From Candidatus Thorarchaeota archaeon SMTZ1-45 (GTDB taxonomy: Archaea; Asgardarchaeota; Thorarchaeia; Thorarchaeales; Thorarchaeaceae): a stretch of DNA of 62,761 bases. A program made the translations under genes and the position numbers. The notes below the pieces were generated by a model. It saw only the letters and a program-made list of their open reading frames with translations. It made no database searches and had not been told where the DNA came from. Location: contig LRSL01000001.1 of assembly GCA_001563335.1 (NCBI GenBank), positions 1-62,761 of the forward strand. The letters run 5' to 3'. Positions 62,320 through 62,761 of this stretch are shown one piece after another (position 1 is the stretch's first letter; each line of letters begins with the position of its first letter).

Positions 62320-62727
62320 ATGTCCGTGGAGAAGATTAGTCATATTGGAATTGCGGTGGAGAGCATAGAGAAATGGCTTAGCTACTACAAAGATGTTCTC
62401 GGTCTCGAATATACGGGTTCCGAGGAGGTAGCTGAACAGAAAGTTCGTGTAGCCTTTCTCAAGATAGGAGAAAGTCAGATTGAACTTCTCGAACCAACTT
62501 CTGATGACAGTCCAATCGCTAAATTCTTGGAGAAGAGAGGCGGTGGCATCCATCATATTGCTATCAAGGTTGATGATATTAATACAGCTCTAACAAGGCA
62601 TCATGAAGCTGGGGCACAGCTGATTGACAATGAACCTAGAATTGGTGCTCATAACATGCGAATAGCCTTCATTCACCCAAAAACTTCAGGTGGTGTTCTT
62701 ATGGAGCTTTGCGAGGAGCCCCCTTGA
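62320..62727 (+). CDS. mce: Methylmalonyl-CoA epimerase
   Basis: A 135-residue VOC-fold epimerase. It begins with KISHIGIAVESIEKWL (first metal His), has LKIGESQIELLEP and the GGGIHHIAIKVDDI signature with the second His, and ends with GGVLMELCEE (Glu ligand). It interconverts the R and S forms of methylmalonyl-CoA so that the mutase product can enter decarboxylation or the reverse. ATG 62320 lies ten bases from GGAG. Last gene of the operon in the window; 34 bases of unassigned sequence follow. Confidence 0.92.
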   Translation: MSVEKISHIGIAVESIEKWLSYYKDVLGLEYTGSEEVAEQKVRVAFLKIGESQIELLEPTSDDSPIAKFLEKRGGGIHHIAIKVDDINTALTRHHEAGAQLIDNEPRIGAHNMRIAFIHPKTSGGVLMELCEEPP

Positions 62728-62761
62728 ATATTTCAAATCCTGAGCATAAATGTGCAAAACT

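Overview
The window looks like a chromosomal segment of an Asgard archaeon. The evidence is a mix of archaeal traits (TATA boxes ahead of short leaders, tungsten/molybdenum formylmethanofuran dehydrogenase subunits, F420-type oxidoreductase, lipid-like and C50-carotenoid enzymes, GTG/TTG starts with GGAGG-type sites) and eukaryote-signature folds: a single gelsolin-like domain, a longin plus roadblock protein and an SDS22-like leucine-rich repeat protein. A Thorarchaeia-like lineage would fit the gene set and moderate GC, but that assignment is inference. No rRNA, tRNA, CRISPR, insertion sequence or phage gene was seen.

Region by region. 1-5540: the end of a VOC/epimerase-like gene, small unknown and zinc-ribbon genes, the gelsolin-like protein, a zinc alcohol dehydrogenase with a cupin, and a lipoate ligase followed by an AhpD-like thiol protein. 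5626-5746: a strongly structured non-coding stretch with an apparent kissing-loop fold. 5799-12029: a carotenoid locus with divergent arms, desaturase-elongase-hydratase on minus and phytoene synthase-desaturase on plus, which together would cover the whole bacterioruberin (C50) pathway. 12045-15236: E1alpha-E1beta-E2 of a lipoyl-dependent 2-oxoacid dehydrogenase, without E3. 15602-19811: fwdD-fwdB-fwdA and a methyltransferase, without fwdC. 19877-23163: bactofilin-like protein, small wHTH protein, longin-roadblock protein and helical-repeat protein.

23220-26144: iron-sulfur flavoprotein-like reductase, corrinoid adenosyltransferase, and a mutase large subunit with isobutyryl-CoA-mutase active-site residues. 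26166-32480: cell-surface proteins (two beta-helix paralogs, a remnant, and a peptide-binding protein with apparently permuted lobes). 32558-45809: Nif3-like, LLM oxidoreductase, LRR membrane protein, FAD oxidase plus CCG iron-sulfur protein, GrpB, MFS, GNAT, large surface proteins. 45983-59168: membrane-anchored PHP protein, metallo-beta-lactamase fold protein, a third beta-helix protein, zinc-ribbon/TM paralog pair, CoA-transferase pair with HAD hydrolase, and a membrane-anchored wHTH regulator. 59242-62727: B12-binding subunit, MeaB GTPase, methylmalonyl-CoA mutase large subunit and epimerase, one operon.

How it fits together: the B12-dependent mutases, adenosyltransferase, MeaB, epimerase, CoA transferase and 2-oxoacid dehydrogenase suggest handling of branched or odd-chain acyl-CoAs from amino acid or fatty acid breakdown. 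Fwd subunits link to the C1 branch of the Wood-Ljungdahl pathway. Bacterioruberin-type carotenoids would strengthen or protect an archaeal membrane, and the many signal-peptide/C-terminal-anchor proteins imply a rich protein coat. Start positions were chosen from Shine-Dalgarno spacing and family length and are approximate where stated.
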